The notes under the pieces are model-generated. The model had not been told where the DNA came from. It did not search any database and saw nothing but the letters and a program-made list of their open reading frames with translations. Positions 35,943-47,627 of a stretch of 64,000 nt of DNA are shown piece by piece. Origin of the DNA: Bryoerythrophyllum caledonicum (Eukaryota > Streptophyta > Bryopsida > Pottiales > Pottiaceae); assembly GCA_963971425.1 (NCBI GenBank), contig OZ020523.1, positions 10,660,867 through 10,724,866 on the forward strand, written 5' to 3'. The stretch's first letter is position 1, and each line of letters opens with the position of its first letter. The position numbers and the translations under genes are program-made.

Positions 35943-36029
35943 CCTCGCGGTGACACTCAGTCAGTACGTTCCTCCATTCCTCTAACTGTTCAGCCCGCCA
36001 TCTCTTCGAGATACGAGTCTGAGGGAGGG

Positions 36030-36407
36030 TGTTGAATGTTCAAGGGTACGTGGAAGGGGAACGTAGAAAATAGATTGTGGAAAATCGCCCCACATCATCC
36101 GGCCTCAAGAGGCATTAACCGATTGTCACTTGATGAGGTTGTTATTCTATTACAGTTTGTTAGGATCCCTTGCTCCTTGCTGCAGAGAGCTGTGGGATGA
36201 TAAGCTCATGACCAAGGGTTTGGTCATTCAGCTGTTTTCACGTATACTGTAGCAAGTTTGTCCATGCAGAACATGCACGTTATTGTTAAGTGCACCATTG
36301 TATCACTTGAGTCAGTCATGCATATAGACCGAATGTTGTGGGGCATTTTGGTGTAGAGTTTCACTCTCCGTACTCACGTTGCACGGTGTAAAGTTTATAA
36401 TTTCATC
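36030..36407 (+). repeat. Copia 3' LTR
   Basis: It begins TGTTGAATGTTCAAGGGTAC just after a purine tract (gagggaggg), which serves as the plus-strand priming tract. It is about 378 bp and ends at the GGTAT duplication. The matching 5' LTR is truncated to its first 23 bp or so. Confidence 0.8.
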
Positions 36408-38543
36408 GGTATCCACAGGAGGCCGAGGTGAGTTGTAACTTCATTCGTTCCCAAATGTTATTCGCCCCATTCTTATTGTACTGCAGTTCATTCAACCAAG
36501 CCGCTCCAGTGTAAAATGACGAGATTTAACCATATGTCCCTGTCCGGAGGATCTCTAAATGAATCCTTCATGCTGCGTTCAGATGAAGGCAGTGGCACAC
36601 CATCGCCAGCAGGAGCTTCGGGGACAAACGCAGGCGAGCAGTCACAACAGCAGCAACCCAGCAACCCACACGACTTTTCTGGTGCGAAGGACGGCCAAAG
36701 CTGAAGTGAAAGGCGCAAACAAGACGGTATAGATTTTGTTGCATTCGCTCTTGGTGCATGTGAAGTTCATTTTTGTTTAGAAAAATATATGGTTGTAGTT
36801 ATCCAGTACAGATTTTTGGGGAAAGACAGGTTGGCAATACTACATTTAAAACTTCTGTTGAGGTTGTGGTCGCCGATTATACCCGTCTGTTCGGCGAGTG
36901 TACATCGCCGTAGCTAAGTCTGAATTTCTTTGACTAGTCTCCTCACGGGGAAGAAATTTTGGCCATCTTTTATGTTCAGTGCTGACGTGTACATTGCTGT
37001 TTGTCGTGTTGATTGGTAGTGAAAGGATTAAGGTAAGCCTCCCCATAACCAACAAAAACCCATAGCCAACGCTTATAAAATATGAAATCACTTGGGTTGG
37101 AATTGTAATTCTATTCGTTATCACTGAAAATAATGGTATTATAATCTCCTCTCAGTATATGCACATTCCCTAACTTGTCGGTTTTAGGGGGGCTTTTTTG
37201 ATAGCGTTTTGAAGCTCTGCAATCTCTTGTAGCTTCGATTGGATGGTCCCTGTTTAATGTGTAGTCCGTTTGATGGGGCCTCCTCCTCCCGATCCTAATA
37301 TTCTTCATGAACACCTATCTCAATGTCGGAGGACTACACAGGCTCTGACCCGACGTTTTCCGTGTTGATCCGGCATTTTCCGTGTTGCTCATTTTACTTG
37401 TTGAAAACATTACATTCAATAATGTGTCGTAGCAAAAAAGTTTGGAGCTGCCCGACGTGTCTTAAGAGGTTTTTCTTTAAGATGGCATAACTTTTCATTC
37501 AATGTCGAGTTGAAAAAAAAATAATACTCACACAGAGCTTTTAGTAATGTCCATTTACAATAAAAATTTCAAAGAAGAATGTTATAAATTGACAACATAG
37601 GAACCTATCCAAATCTATAAAAAAGCTCCAAGGGGACTCTTGGGAATGTAGGGAATGAAACTATGATGAATTTTAGTTAACCCCTAAATGAAAAATGTCC
37701 CGAGGTGGGCTTTTGCAAATTTCGTGCACGTTCTCATGGTTGCAATTTATATTTGCGATTCTTGAAATTTTGTATAAAAATGCAAGAAGGCAAGAGGTGT
37801 GTGGGAGTATAAGTTTTATTCTCATCAAACACATAGAATTGAAGTTCTGCCATCTTAAATGGAAAATTGTCGAGTGCGAGCATGTGGGGCAACTCCAAAA
37901 ACTTTGCTAGGATGCTCTAGTAAACTTGAGATTTTTCAATACTAGCAAGTAATACTGTCTCCTTTGACATTGTCAAAAATCATTTCTAGTCTGTAGTGAC
38001 AAATTGCATTTCATTCAAAGTTAGAGATTTTCACACATTGCCACACATTGTGGGGCAAGGAACCAAAAAAACTCCTTCTTTTCCACATTATATGTTGAGA
38101 TCTTCATATTTTCCACTTTCATCTTTTCTATTACAAGGCGTGGTGTAAACCTTCTTATCGACTGTTTGATATATCATTCTAAAACACATTTTGTTCTCAA
38201 AAAATTCAAAGGTGAATTGGCACTTTTTGAACCTCCACTCCTTTTACTATTTTTTTGAATATGCTACACCCCTTCTCTACCTCTAAAAATTGGTGTTTAT
38301 TACAAGGAGTTAATATCATGATCAACATGATTATATAAAATTTAGACCTTGTGTAGTGCAAACTCTTATACCAAGTGAAGTCAAAGTCTGCTGATCCACC
38401 CAACTCTATTGCTTACAGACTCAAGAGGATCAGATTTTCTGGAGCCCAATAGCTGGTCTAACTTGGGCCTTGCATTCGCAAAGCGAGGTCGTACTGGAAT
38501 TGAGAGGGACGATGCAAGGTATCATTTCTAGGACACTCTCTGC
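36408..38543 (+). repeat. NUA last exon and 3' flank, second copy
   Basis: The copy continues from the Copia right border: end of exon 24, intron 24, exon 25 with its stop (TGA near 36702), and the 3' flank to the 'ggacactctctg' block near 38535, matching 21345. It lacks three blocks found in the first copy (about 18789-18970, 19097-19471 and 20720-21255). Exon 25 still encodes GEGSGTP.PAGASGTNAGEQ-like sequence with few changes; upstream splice context is lost, so it is part of the pseudogene. Confidence 0.9.
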
Positions 38544-38692
38544 TACCCACCTTGAGATTCAACCATGCCTCATCCACGTGTTTATTGTGGCCAGCTGACT
38601 TACGGATTTCATTCAACGTCCTCTGACTGTTGCTCTTACCCAGTCAATTATCCCTCCAGTTCTGAAAAACTGAAAGGAACTGTTCGTATATT

Positions 38693-39645
38693 CAACCCGT
38701 AAGGTACCGTGACAGTTTTACACCAAAATCACTTCAAAATTAATGGATTCTAGTGCAATGAATAAAGAGGGTAACAAAAACTTTGATTTTTAGTTCTGAC
38801 CGTAGGATCTCAATAAAGGCTTATTAAGTAATACATGTACAAAACTTCATAAACTTTGACCGCACGGATTGAAAGATTATAGTGTTTGAAGTCAAGCAAA
38901 TGGTTCATTTTCTTCCCTGCGTTTAGTGGATCAGCAGACTTTGACTTCAGTTGGTGTCAAAAAATTTCACTACAAAAGGTCTAAATCTATTACCATCTTG
39001 TTAAGCATGATGTTAGCTCCTTTCACACCAATTTTTAGAGGTAGAGACCGGGTGTAGCATATTCAAAACAAGTGTGCAAGGAGTGGAGGCTCAAAATTTG
39101 ATAATTCACACTTTATTTTTTTTTGAACTTAATATGTTTTCGATTGATAATCCGAATGGTTAATATGAAGGTTTACATTACATATTGTTGTGGAAAAAAT
39201 CAAAAGTGAAAAATATGAAGATCTCTAGGTTTTATGTGGAAAAGAAGAAGTTTTTTTGGTACCTTGCCCGACAATGAGTGACAATGTGTGAAAATGTTTG
39301 ACTTGGGTTTGTATGCTATTTTTCACTAAAGACAAGAACTTTTTTTTGACAATATGAAGGGAAATAATATTACTTGCAAGTACTGAAAAGCTCACTTTCA
39401 ATAGAGTGTCCTATGAAAAGTTTTGGAGGTGCCCGAGGTGCCCGTTCTCCCCATTTAAAATTCAAAACCCTATAACTTTTTCATCAAATGTCTAATTTAG
39501 GAAAAAATTGTTTTCCCACTAAGGTCTTGGTAATGTCTTTCTATAGTAAAAATTTCAAAGAAGAATGTTGGAAATTGACACCATAGGAACCTGACCGAAC
39601 TTTCAAAAAGCCCATTTTTGACACTTGGTACCTTAGGTGTTGAAG
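38693..39645 (-). mobile_element. TTAACCCC-family element, near-identical to 57398-58343
   Basis: Read on the opposite strand it matches 57398-58343 almost base for base, including 'gaacgggcacctcgggcacc' and 'ggtaccaaaaaaacttcttc'. Its ends are worn (ttcaacccg at the left, ggtgttgaa at the right), so the TTAA duplication is no longer exact. There is no ORF. Confidence 0.8.
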
Positions 39646-39770
39646 AGCACAGGATATAGCAGGAACTTTAGAAAAATTGAAAGTATTTTGCGGTCATGAT
39701 ACTTTTAAATATTCATGAAACAAATGGGCGAAATTTATGTGACGCTTTCGTGATATCCATATTACACTTA

Positions 39771-40112
39771 GGGCCAGTTTACATTACGGTGGAGATGTCC
39801 ACCGTCATGAATTCTAGGGGAATTCTGAAATTTGATTGGCGAAGAGTGACGCTCTTCTCCGATGGGGGTTTACACTATGGCCAAGATTCCTCTAGTGGAG
39901 AACTTTGTGCATGGATGAAAAAATGACATGTTTGCCAATGTGGCGACACTTTTTGGAGGGGAGGTTCTCCGGAGGTCAAGTTTCTTGGGCGAGCTCAAAG
40001 CCTCGGACAAGGAACATGGCCTTGCACATCGTCCCTTGCCTCAAATAACCATGTCTTGGGCTGAAATTCTTGACCGACCGGTGCACTTCTTTACCTTAGT
40101 GTAAACTGGCCC
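39771..40112. mobile_element. Tourist-like MITE (PIF/Harbinger type)
   Basis: The ends GGGCCAGTTTACA (39771) and TGTAAACTGGCCC (to 40112) are flanked by TTA on both sides (39768-39770 and 40113-40115). The GGGCC..GTTTA terminus and TTA duplication are diagnostic of Tourist/PIF elements. The 76-codon ORF crossing the left end is not a gene. Confidence 0.85.
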
Positions 40113-42975
40113 TTAGACTGCGGAAGTCAGTATCTCCTCAACTTCGGCTATCATCACAAAAATCCAAGGGTCTTTGAATGATATCGTTTGCATATGAAAA
40201 TCATATCGTTCCAAGGGGCTCTTGGGTCTAATATTTTTTGTATGTCGAAATGATATCGTTTGCATCTTTTGAAAAAATTTATTTCGTTATTATGTAAAAT
40301 TTGTATCACAAAGTTTCAATGCGAGATTTAAACAAATGATGTGTCAAATCCATATGAAAATAATTTCATAGAAATCACAATTAAAATCAATGAAATTGCT
40401 ATAGATTGGCTACAACAAATGAAATGGAACAAGCGTATCCCCACCGTATACCGTATCCTCACCGTCACAGTTGAGATTCAAACCCAAGTCGTCTCCATGC
40501 CTACATTCGGCTTTAAATCAGTTACCATCATCACTAATTCTTACCCATGCTCAACTTCCATAGTCCATCAAGACATGGAACCCTCTATAGGCCTAACACA
40601 TGATATCTAGAACGAGGATTCTCTACTTCACTCCTAAAGAACCGTCATAATTTCACACCAAAAACATTTTAAAGTCACTAGATTTAATGTAATGTGTATG
40701 AAAGAAAACAAAACTTTTTATTTCCAATTTTAATGATAAGATCTCAACTAACCCCTAAAATTCCTTGACAATTTCACACCAAAAGCTTTATCAAACTACC
40801 TCTCTAAGATGCACAATTGCAAGACTGATTGAAACAAAATTTTACTACTTTCAACCGTAGGATCCTCAACTTCACTACTACAAGGTGACACTCAAAAAAA
40901 TTCATAAACTTTGACCATACGGATTGTAAGATATATGCATTTGAAAAGTGCAGTGTGGTTTTCTCTTCTCGGCTTGAATAGGGTCAACATACTTTGACTC
41001 AAGATATTTGCATACTTTTCTATTACACATTGCATAAAACTTATGGATATATGTTCTACCTTGTGTTAAGTCATTGCACACAAAAAATCACAAGTAATGG
41101 AGGTCTTTTGGATAAGGAAAAAAACTTGCAATGGCAAAGATATAGAAACTAGCCATTTTCTTAGGAAAGTAAGTTTATTCTCTAAATAGAAAAATATTTA
41201 TGGATCTAAGATCCGAATGGTGGATAGAAGTGTCATGCATTATTCCATCAACAGAAAAAAAAATCATGAAAAATGAAACCTTAATTTCTATGCGTTTTCA
41301 AGTAAAAATGATGAAGGTTGCCAAGAACTTTCCTTTATTGCTACCCACCACCAAAAAGTACACTATTCAGCTTTCTAGTGGTACCATTCAAGCTCGACAG
41401 TAGTACTATTCAGCCCTACAATACCCTGCCCGCCCTGACCACCTCAATAACTTCAGTTTTATGTACTTGTTTCAAGAAATTTTTTTCCACAAAGCTATTA
41501 CTTAAACACATCTATGATAAAATTTTTGAAGATTCATGACCTAAATTGACACCGATGTAAGCTACTTAAAATCACTAGAAGCCCACCTTGGAACTTTTTG
41601 CATTTTGGGGTTAATACTCATTAAACTTTGTGTGGAAAAGAAGTTTTTTTGGTACCTTGCCTAACAATGTATGCCAACGTGTGAAAATGTTTGTTTTCGG
41701 TTCATATGTTATTATTCACTAAAGATAAAAATACTTTTCACTAAAGACATAATCTTTGTATGGTAGTTGTGTCAAAGGGACCAATAAGGATTATATGAAC
41801 TCCAGATGGTTTTTACATCAATTTAACCATTGAGGATTTTCTTGATGTTTTGGACTCTTGACAGTAAAATTTGGTCGAAAAGCTGATTAAAAAGTTGATT
41901 GAGAATTTGTGAAATGGTGAGGAAAAAATTAGTTACTCACAATTGATTATGATCCACATAATTTTCTTTTTCACATAAAAAGAAATGATGTTATTGGTAG
42001 GACAATGACATTGAAGGCTTCAAAATACATTAAAACATATTATGGTTCCATTCTTATGTAAATATTGTACTTGTATATGAAATCTATATATTTCCCATAT
42101 TGTTTTTGTATACAAAATACTCTATTTAGTATTTATATTGTTTCTCTATATGAAATACTTTAAATGCATATCATATCAAGTTTAACTTATACAAATACTA
42201 TAAAACATTTTTATGTACACTATATCGTATTTTAGTATATATATTTACAATGTAAAGTTTTTTCCATATAAAATATGTATAAGTTTTTAGATATATCACA
42301 ATCATATCAATTTTATATAAAATTTGTATCAAAAGTCAAAACATATAAATTTCATATTGCAATTTTATGATCTGAATTTGAGAGGTATCAAGATGATATT
42401 GTTTGCAGTTAGATTTTATACACGTTGTGTATAATTATCACATGCGAGTTGATTATGGTTTTTCTCATATAAAGAATACATATTTTTAAAATTACAGCGA
42501 GGGTCCTGGGATTTTCCTCCCTTATTGCCAAACCACTTTCAGGGCAACGGTTCGTAGCACCTGAGTAACTAGGTGGCAGTAATTTTTTAAAGGATGAGAT
42601 GGGGATGGAGCCATCTCCAAACCTACGTTTAGAAAAAAGGAAGGAGGTAGGTTGTGGGCGGAAATGGGGGGAAAGTGCTTGTCTCCCCCCTTTCCAATTA
42701 TGTAAGATAGGTAGGTGGCGCCCATGTGGATCATGTGTCCCATGTGTCCCTTGTGTCCACTAAATATGGTTTATAATTTAAAATCTACTAGTTGAGGTGG
42801 CATGTGCATATATGGAAGATGCCCCATTCTTCCAAAATTCTCCAAATAATGAATTATATATTGAAAATCCCAAATAAGGATAGATATTTTGGATTTTTAA
42901 AAATAAACTCTAATTTAGCCATCACCACATTAAATAAAACCGCTAATGTGGGGTCAGATCTGTGCTAAAAAACTT
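40113..42975. other. AT-rich repeat DNA without a supported gene
   Basis: A further TTAACCCC-family fragment begins at CTAACCCCTAAAAT (about 40754) and may end at GGGGTTAA near 41614. From 41990 to 42480 the sequence is very AT-rich with 'atatcgtatt/atatgaaata' runs. A block around 42500-42730 is G-rich but lacks gene structure. Confidence 0.45.
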
Positions 42976-43384
42976 GGATAGGGTATTGACAGGGGAGTTG
43001 TGATGGAGCTGTCAATACCCTATCCCGTTCAATCTTTATCCACGTTGAGTTAAAAGCTTAGGATTGTAGAATATCACATATTATGGTTCCTTGTTCACAC
43101 ACTACAACTTTAGGGTTCCAAATTGAGGCTGTGCGATTTCCAAATTTGCGGTTTTCATTATAATGCTCACTACCTTCATGTTAAATTTTAGTAAATGCAA
43201 AGTACTTCAAACTCGCTCTAAATATTTAAACCTACTTTTTAATAAAAGATAAATTAATAATCTATATATAAAGTATTCCATTTTATTATGAATACAGATT
43301 TTTCATTCAGTAGGTTTTTAAGTTTGAATAATAAAATCCATGTTCTTATAATTAATTTATTTCACTTCAATTTTTTGGACACAT

Positions 43385-44060
43385 TCTTATATACCAAATT
43401 TTAAATAGAACTATTTATACTCTTACACGATTTTCTTTCAATCTTTTTTTCTTTTGCCCTTTGTCCTTTTATTTTTCTTTTTTCCCTCCATTCCCTTTGC
43501 TATAAAATTGAAATATAACCATTTATACTTTGACACGTATTTTGTTCAATCTTTTTTTTCTTTTACTCTTTTTCCTTTTATTTTTCTTTTTTCCCTCCAT
43601 TCACTTTGTTTTAAAATTTAAAGCAAACTAATTATATTCCTACACGTATTTCGTTCAATTTTTTTTTCCATTTTTTCTTTTTCCTTTTATTTTTCTTTTT
43701 TCCCTCCATTCACTTTGTTTTAAAATTTAAAGCAAACTAATTATATTCCTACACGTATTTCGTTCAATTTTTTCTTTCATTTTTTCTTTTTCCTTTTATT
43801 TTTCTTGTTTCCCTCCATTCACTTATAAGTTTTAAGCAATCTATTTATACTCCTACACCTATTTCGTTCAATCCACAATTTTATTTTTTTTCCTTTTCTT
43901 CTCCATTAACTCAACTTTACAATTAAACTAAAATTATATATACTATTACACATATTACCTTCAGTCCTTTTCTTTCTCTTTTTTCCCTCCGTTCACTTTT
44001 GCTTTAGAGTTTAAATAGAGCTATTTATACTCTTACACGTATTTCGTTCAATATTCTTTT
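43385..44060. repeat. Minisatellite, about 109-bp unit, roughly six to seven copies
   Basis: The landmark 'tacacgtatttcgttcaat' recurs at about 43424, 43532, 43641, 43750, 43854 and 44034, with a weaker copy near 43955. Each unit also has 'ccttttatttttcttttttcc' and 'ccctccattcact'. Spacing is 104-109 bp in the regular part. One strand is strongly pyrimidine-rich. Confidence 0.9.
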
Positions 44061-44820
44061 CCGTTAATTTTGTTAAATTGTTGGAAATTCTTGTACCATC
44101 CTGGACTAATTAGGTGTATTAGAATGAAAATTCTAATCAATCTTTTTAAGTAGAGACATATACTCGTTCAATTCCCTTCAATGCACTTCAGTGTTATTCA
44201 AAACTTCAAACAAATGCAGCATTTCAAACCTAATTTGCTTAGAACATCTCCATGGTGTTCTCCTTCAAGGAATGAGTTCCCTAAAAAAGTGGATCTCAAT
44301 TTTTGAACAACATCCCCAAGTTCTCTTCTACATCTTTCTTTTGGAGGAGTGTGGTGCACCTCAATACCATTGTGAGAGTCCATTATTCTTTCAATCATCC
44401 ATGCTTTCTTGAGGAGCACTCCAAGGTAATGTATGCTTACTCTAACTTTGCTTTGTTTATTGCTTAAGTAGCTTCATTCTCCACAAATATATCAAATTTT
44501 CTACATGATAGGGTATTGTCAGGTTTTAGGGTTCGACTTTGATCAATTTTTTGAATATTTCCTTACTAGGAGTAGTACAAACTTCATGGTTTGAACTATG
44601 TTTCATGGTCTATTGTTCTCAACGGTTCCATCATCCTAAATCTTCAATAAGTGTGGATAGGGTACTGTCTTTGCATTGTGAGAATCCATTTATGCCTACT
44701 TCAGCCAATGGACGTAGACTGCGACCATTATACTGAGATAGGGTACTGACAAAAGAATATGTAAAATCTCGCTCTTCCATGTTGTGCATATTTTTTGTCG
44801 AGGTGTTTCAGGATTTCAAT

Positions 44821-45084
44821 ATGGCACAATTATGGGCCATACAAGATCCTCCAAAGTCCCCCTTCTCTCATCATGACTTGATTTGGAGAGATTGTGTGCG
44901 GAAAGGAAAAGGCATTGTGAAGACTTGCAAGCATGTACGGATTCCTACATCACGGATTGAAGAGTTCCTCATTGGAGAGCGCTTACTTCAAGATGGAATT
45001 GAGTGGGACAAGTGGAAGAATGAACGTGGCATTGTTGATGGCCATCCTAAGCCAAGGTTGGACATGCATAAGGGGCACAGATAG
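44821..45084 (+). CDS. Small hypothetical ORF, 87 aa
   Basis: It starts at ATG (44821, MAQLWAIQDPPKSPFSHHDL) and is rich in charged residues toward the C-terminus. It lies inside the region framed by GATAGGG repeats and could be an exon of a transposon gene. No domain is recognised. The short length makes chance possible. Confidence 0.25.
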   Translation: MAQLWAIQDPPKSPFSHHDLIWRDCVRKGKGIVKTCKHVRIPTSRIEEFLIGERLLQDGIEWDKWKNERGIVDGHPKPRLDMHKGHR

Positions 45085-45249
45085 TAAGACATACTATCCA
45101 TCTTCGTTCTAATTATTGTGTTTTCTTTGCAACTATCTCCTTTGCCATGGATTAAGTGTTACGTGATCATGAATGAGTAATGCTTCTAGTTGAGGTCATC
45201 ATCCATATTCCCTCTGTTGATGGTCCACGGTATCATCACGCACTATTAC

Positions 45250-45513
45250 TTATATTATGGTGCCATATTTGCAGCTATAGGTGTTCCTATGGCCCCAAAG
45301 ATCATCGTGACAACAAAGAATTTCTTGAACATCCTGGACGCTCATAACTTTCCCTTCAACATCTAGTATCACCACATCTTCAGTCAAAGGATGCAGAACA
45401 TCGTCCTCATCTTCAATTGGGCCTCCACACTCTAAACCAGCATGATCACCCCCATGGTAATCAACCCGGAATTGTTCATCGGAGGGTGATGTAATGTCAT
45501 GCCGAATCTCCAT
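45250..45513 (-). CDS. Small hypothetical acidic ORF, 87 aa
   Basis: The ATG at 45513 opens a frame with a marked acidic middle (GGPIEDEDDVLHPLTEDVV). An upstream exon with ATG near 45717 (MDNTDVLSVSTL) is conceivable, but the splice phases tried did not join without a stop. No domain is recognised. It may be part of a transposon gene. Confidence 0.25.
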   Translation of the reverse strand: MEIRHDITSPSDEQFRVDYHGGDHAGLECGGPIEDEDDVLHPLTEDVVILDVEGKVMSVQDVQEILCCHDDLWGHRNTYSCKYGTII

Positions 45514-46677
45514 TTCGTCATGTAGGTCCTAGACCACCATGGCTGTAGACAAAAAAAAAACGTTCAAGTCCGATTAATTTACGGGTAGGGTATCGATGAA
45601 GAAAAATGAAGCCAAAAAAAAAGCTGTGATGCCACAAATGCGGCATCACAGCACTAGAGTGGGAATGGGACGTACCAATGAGAGTTGAAACAGAAAGAAC
45701 GTCCGTGTTGTCCATATTCACGCTCTAAGAAAACAATTTTTCCACCTGTGATCAAACCCCAAACCGAGAATCTATCGCTGTCAATACCCTATCCCTTCAA
45801 ACCCTAAATCGAAACCCGATCAGTAAACTGAATTGGACAGAAGAGCAGCAAATGCGATCCTCTCAATGGCTCAAAATTGGCTCCACGCAGCAAATCCACC
45901 TAAAGACCAAATCCTAAAGAAGCTACAACCTCCACAAAAAGAAAATGCAATCCTCTCAGAACTCAACCACGAACTTCAGAGACAGATAAACAACAAGAGC
46001 GTGGAATCAATGACAAACTCCAAGAACTCACGCGAAAATTCTCCAAAATCAGCAACCAAGCGCTCTCCGGAACCGCACTCGCGCAGGCTCTCCGATCTCC
46101 TCACAGACGGAGCTGGCAATCCTTGATCCTCCTCCTCACTCGAGACAAAACCCTACCAACTGCAACAGGTCTCGAATTCCGAGAAACTGTGATGCAGAAC
46201 ATACAATTCGGTAACTTAGATCTGAAATCAAGCATGATCAAGAGAATGAAAATAAACCTGGAAATACTCGATGAGTTACCAATCTCGACCTCAATAGTGC
46301 TTGTGGTACTCCAGATAAGGCAGGCTCCGCAAAGCATCAAGGTTTTCGGAGTTCTACACAGGGAGCACAAACCCAAAGTCAGTCCCCCAACTATGCTCTC
46401 ACACCGAGCCGACTCACAAGACGCCAATCCATGCTCGCTATCCGTTGCGCGCGCTGTGAGATACTTCGACACCACGCTTGACTCCACGCTCGACACCACG
46501 CTTGACACAACCTGGATCCGACCCTTGAGGTTTGTGTGCACTTGCTCTTCCACAACAATACTGTGGCGGAAGATCACAGAAGATGTCACGACCCTAAAAC
46601 CTTGAATCTGTGATGAACAACACCACACGAATGATCTCGAGACACACTACACGGACGTGTAAGAGACAGTTTCTCTT

Positions 46678-46912
46678 CAAGGTTTTCGGAGTTCTACACA
46701 GGGAGAGCGAGAGAACACCAGCAAGAGTGGATCTCAAGAGCAGGGAGAGCGAGAGAGCAACAGCAAGAGCAAATCCTTTCTACACAGGGAGAGCGAGAGA
46801 GCACCAGAAAGTGGAGATCGGAGAGCCTGCGCAAGAGCACCAGAAAGGGAGAGCGAGAGAGCAGCAGCCAGAGCCACCCTCACCGAGCAGGGAGAGCGAG
46901 AGAATGAGGGAG
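46678..46912. repeat. Purine-rich irregular repeat 'gggagagcgagaga'
   Basis: Five to six copies of 'agggagagcgagagagca' are separated by variable spacers. The lead-in 'aaggttttcggagttctaca' (46678) also occurs at 46340, showing a local duplication. Open frames here are by-products of the repeat. Confidence 0.8.
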
Positions 46913-46945
46913 GGTTTGGGTTCAGGCCCTGTCAATACCCTATCC

Positions 46946-47337
46946 ATAGGTTCGGTAAAACCTAGGTTCGGGATCTACGGGGCGACGGTGAGAGGGATTC
47001 ATCCTCATCGACTTCATCCCAAAGGTAGGTGCTACGAACGCTTACGCCCACTTTCATAGATATTTGCAACCATATTTCAAGTGTAGTAAGTGGCTGGAAA
47101 ATGAAATCACTAGAGCCCTGCTCTAATCTTACTAATGCGAGATTGCATCGAACTCCTGGACATGAGGCAGTCGTCTCCACCAAAGAATAAGAAGACCGAC
47201 CCTTATCTGCTGACTCATGGCCCGCTATTCGAGAATGTGAGAAATATATTAATGTGGCAAGTATTGTACAGGACTGTCCCACCCTCAGCATTACGGCCCA
47301 TGGAGAACTATCCCTCTTGCTTCTCTATAGACAACGG
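46946..47337. other. Unassigned sequence between repeats
   Basis: Moderate GC content with no repeat or gene structure that can be defended. Open frames of 68-109 codons on both strands overlap each other and show no recognisable content. Confidence 0.35.
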
Positions 47338-47627
47338 ATGATGGCCCAGGGCGAATTGACCCCTCGTTGGGAGTTACCCAAGGTGGGCCCCATCCTAATT
47401 GCATAGGGTCATTTTTTTTGCCCTCTTATTTTGGAGAGTCCGGAGGGTTTTTTTTGGATTTTTTTGGATAAATTTGAGGCCTATGGTCATTGTTTATCCT
47501 AATGGATCCTCCCTTACTATAATTAGGTCCCCATCCAAAAACAAAATAGGGGCAAGGTTTGGCCCCACCACCTTGTGGCCCCCTTTGATAACTCCCAAGG
47601 AGGGGGTCAATTCGCCATGGGCCAAAT
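47338..47627. mobile_element. MITE with long inverted ends, about 290 bp
   Basis: The left end ATGGCCCAGGGCGAATTGAC... (47341) and right end (..GGTCAATTCGCCATGGGCCA, to about 47626) pair over about 36 bp with few mismatches, including 'ttgggagtt' against 'aactcccaa'. No coding content is present. The target duplication is not clear. Confidence 0.75.

Larger units (their letters stand above)
33086..36407 (+). mobile_element. Decayed Ty1/Copia retrotransposon inside the NUA copy
   Basis: The element is bounded by a 5-bp duplication GGTAT (33081-33085 and 36408-36412), which matches the single GGTAT in the intact NUA gene near 18115. Remnants run in Copia order: GAG-pre-integrase zinc region (CEGCAIGKNRWKTF, about 33320), integrase core end (AERENRTLVECMRTIL, 33698), reverse transcriptase pieces (KVRLVAQGFTQTKGID near 34600; degenerate LCLFEDD near 34990), and RNase H (35355-35942, with DADYAG and TEAEYVAA). 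Frame changes and stops separate the blocks. gag and most of the 5' LTR are gone; only about 23 bp of LTR start (TGTTGAACGTTCAGGGGTAC) remains at 33087. Confidence 0.92.
42976..46945. mobile_element. Region about 4 kb framed by GATAGGGTATTGACAG repeats
   Basis: GGATAGGGTATTGACAGG-type motifs point inward at 42976, 44507, 44655 and 44736. The complementary CTGTCAATACCCTATCC lies at 43009, 45778 and 46929. Multiple copies near both ends in opposite orientation resemble the subterminal repeats of a large DNA transposon or nested derivatives. No transposase domain could be recognised inside, so element boundaries and class are tentative. Confidence 0.45.

Noticed and set aside
41990..42480. Possible scaffold-attachment or origin-like AT-rich region
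   Set aside because: AT richness alone is not evidence, and no specific motif array is present.
46101..46628. Overlapping 160-175 codon ORFs on both strands
   Set aside because: Neither starts with ATG in a gene-like context, products are unrecognised and the region contains direct repeats that keep frames open by chance.
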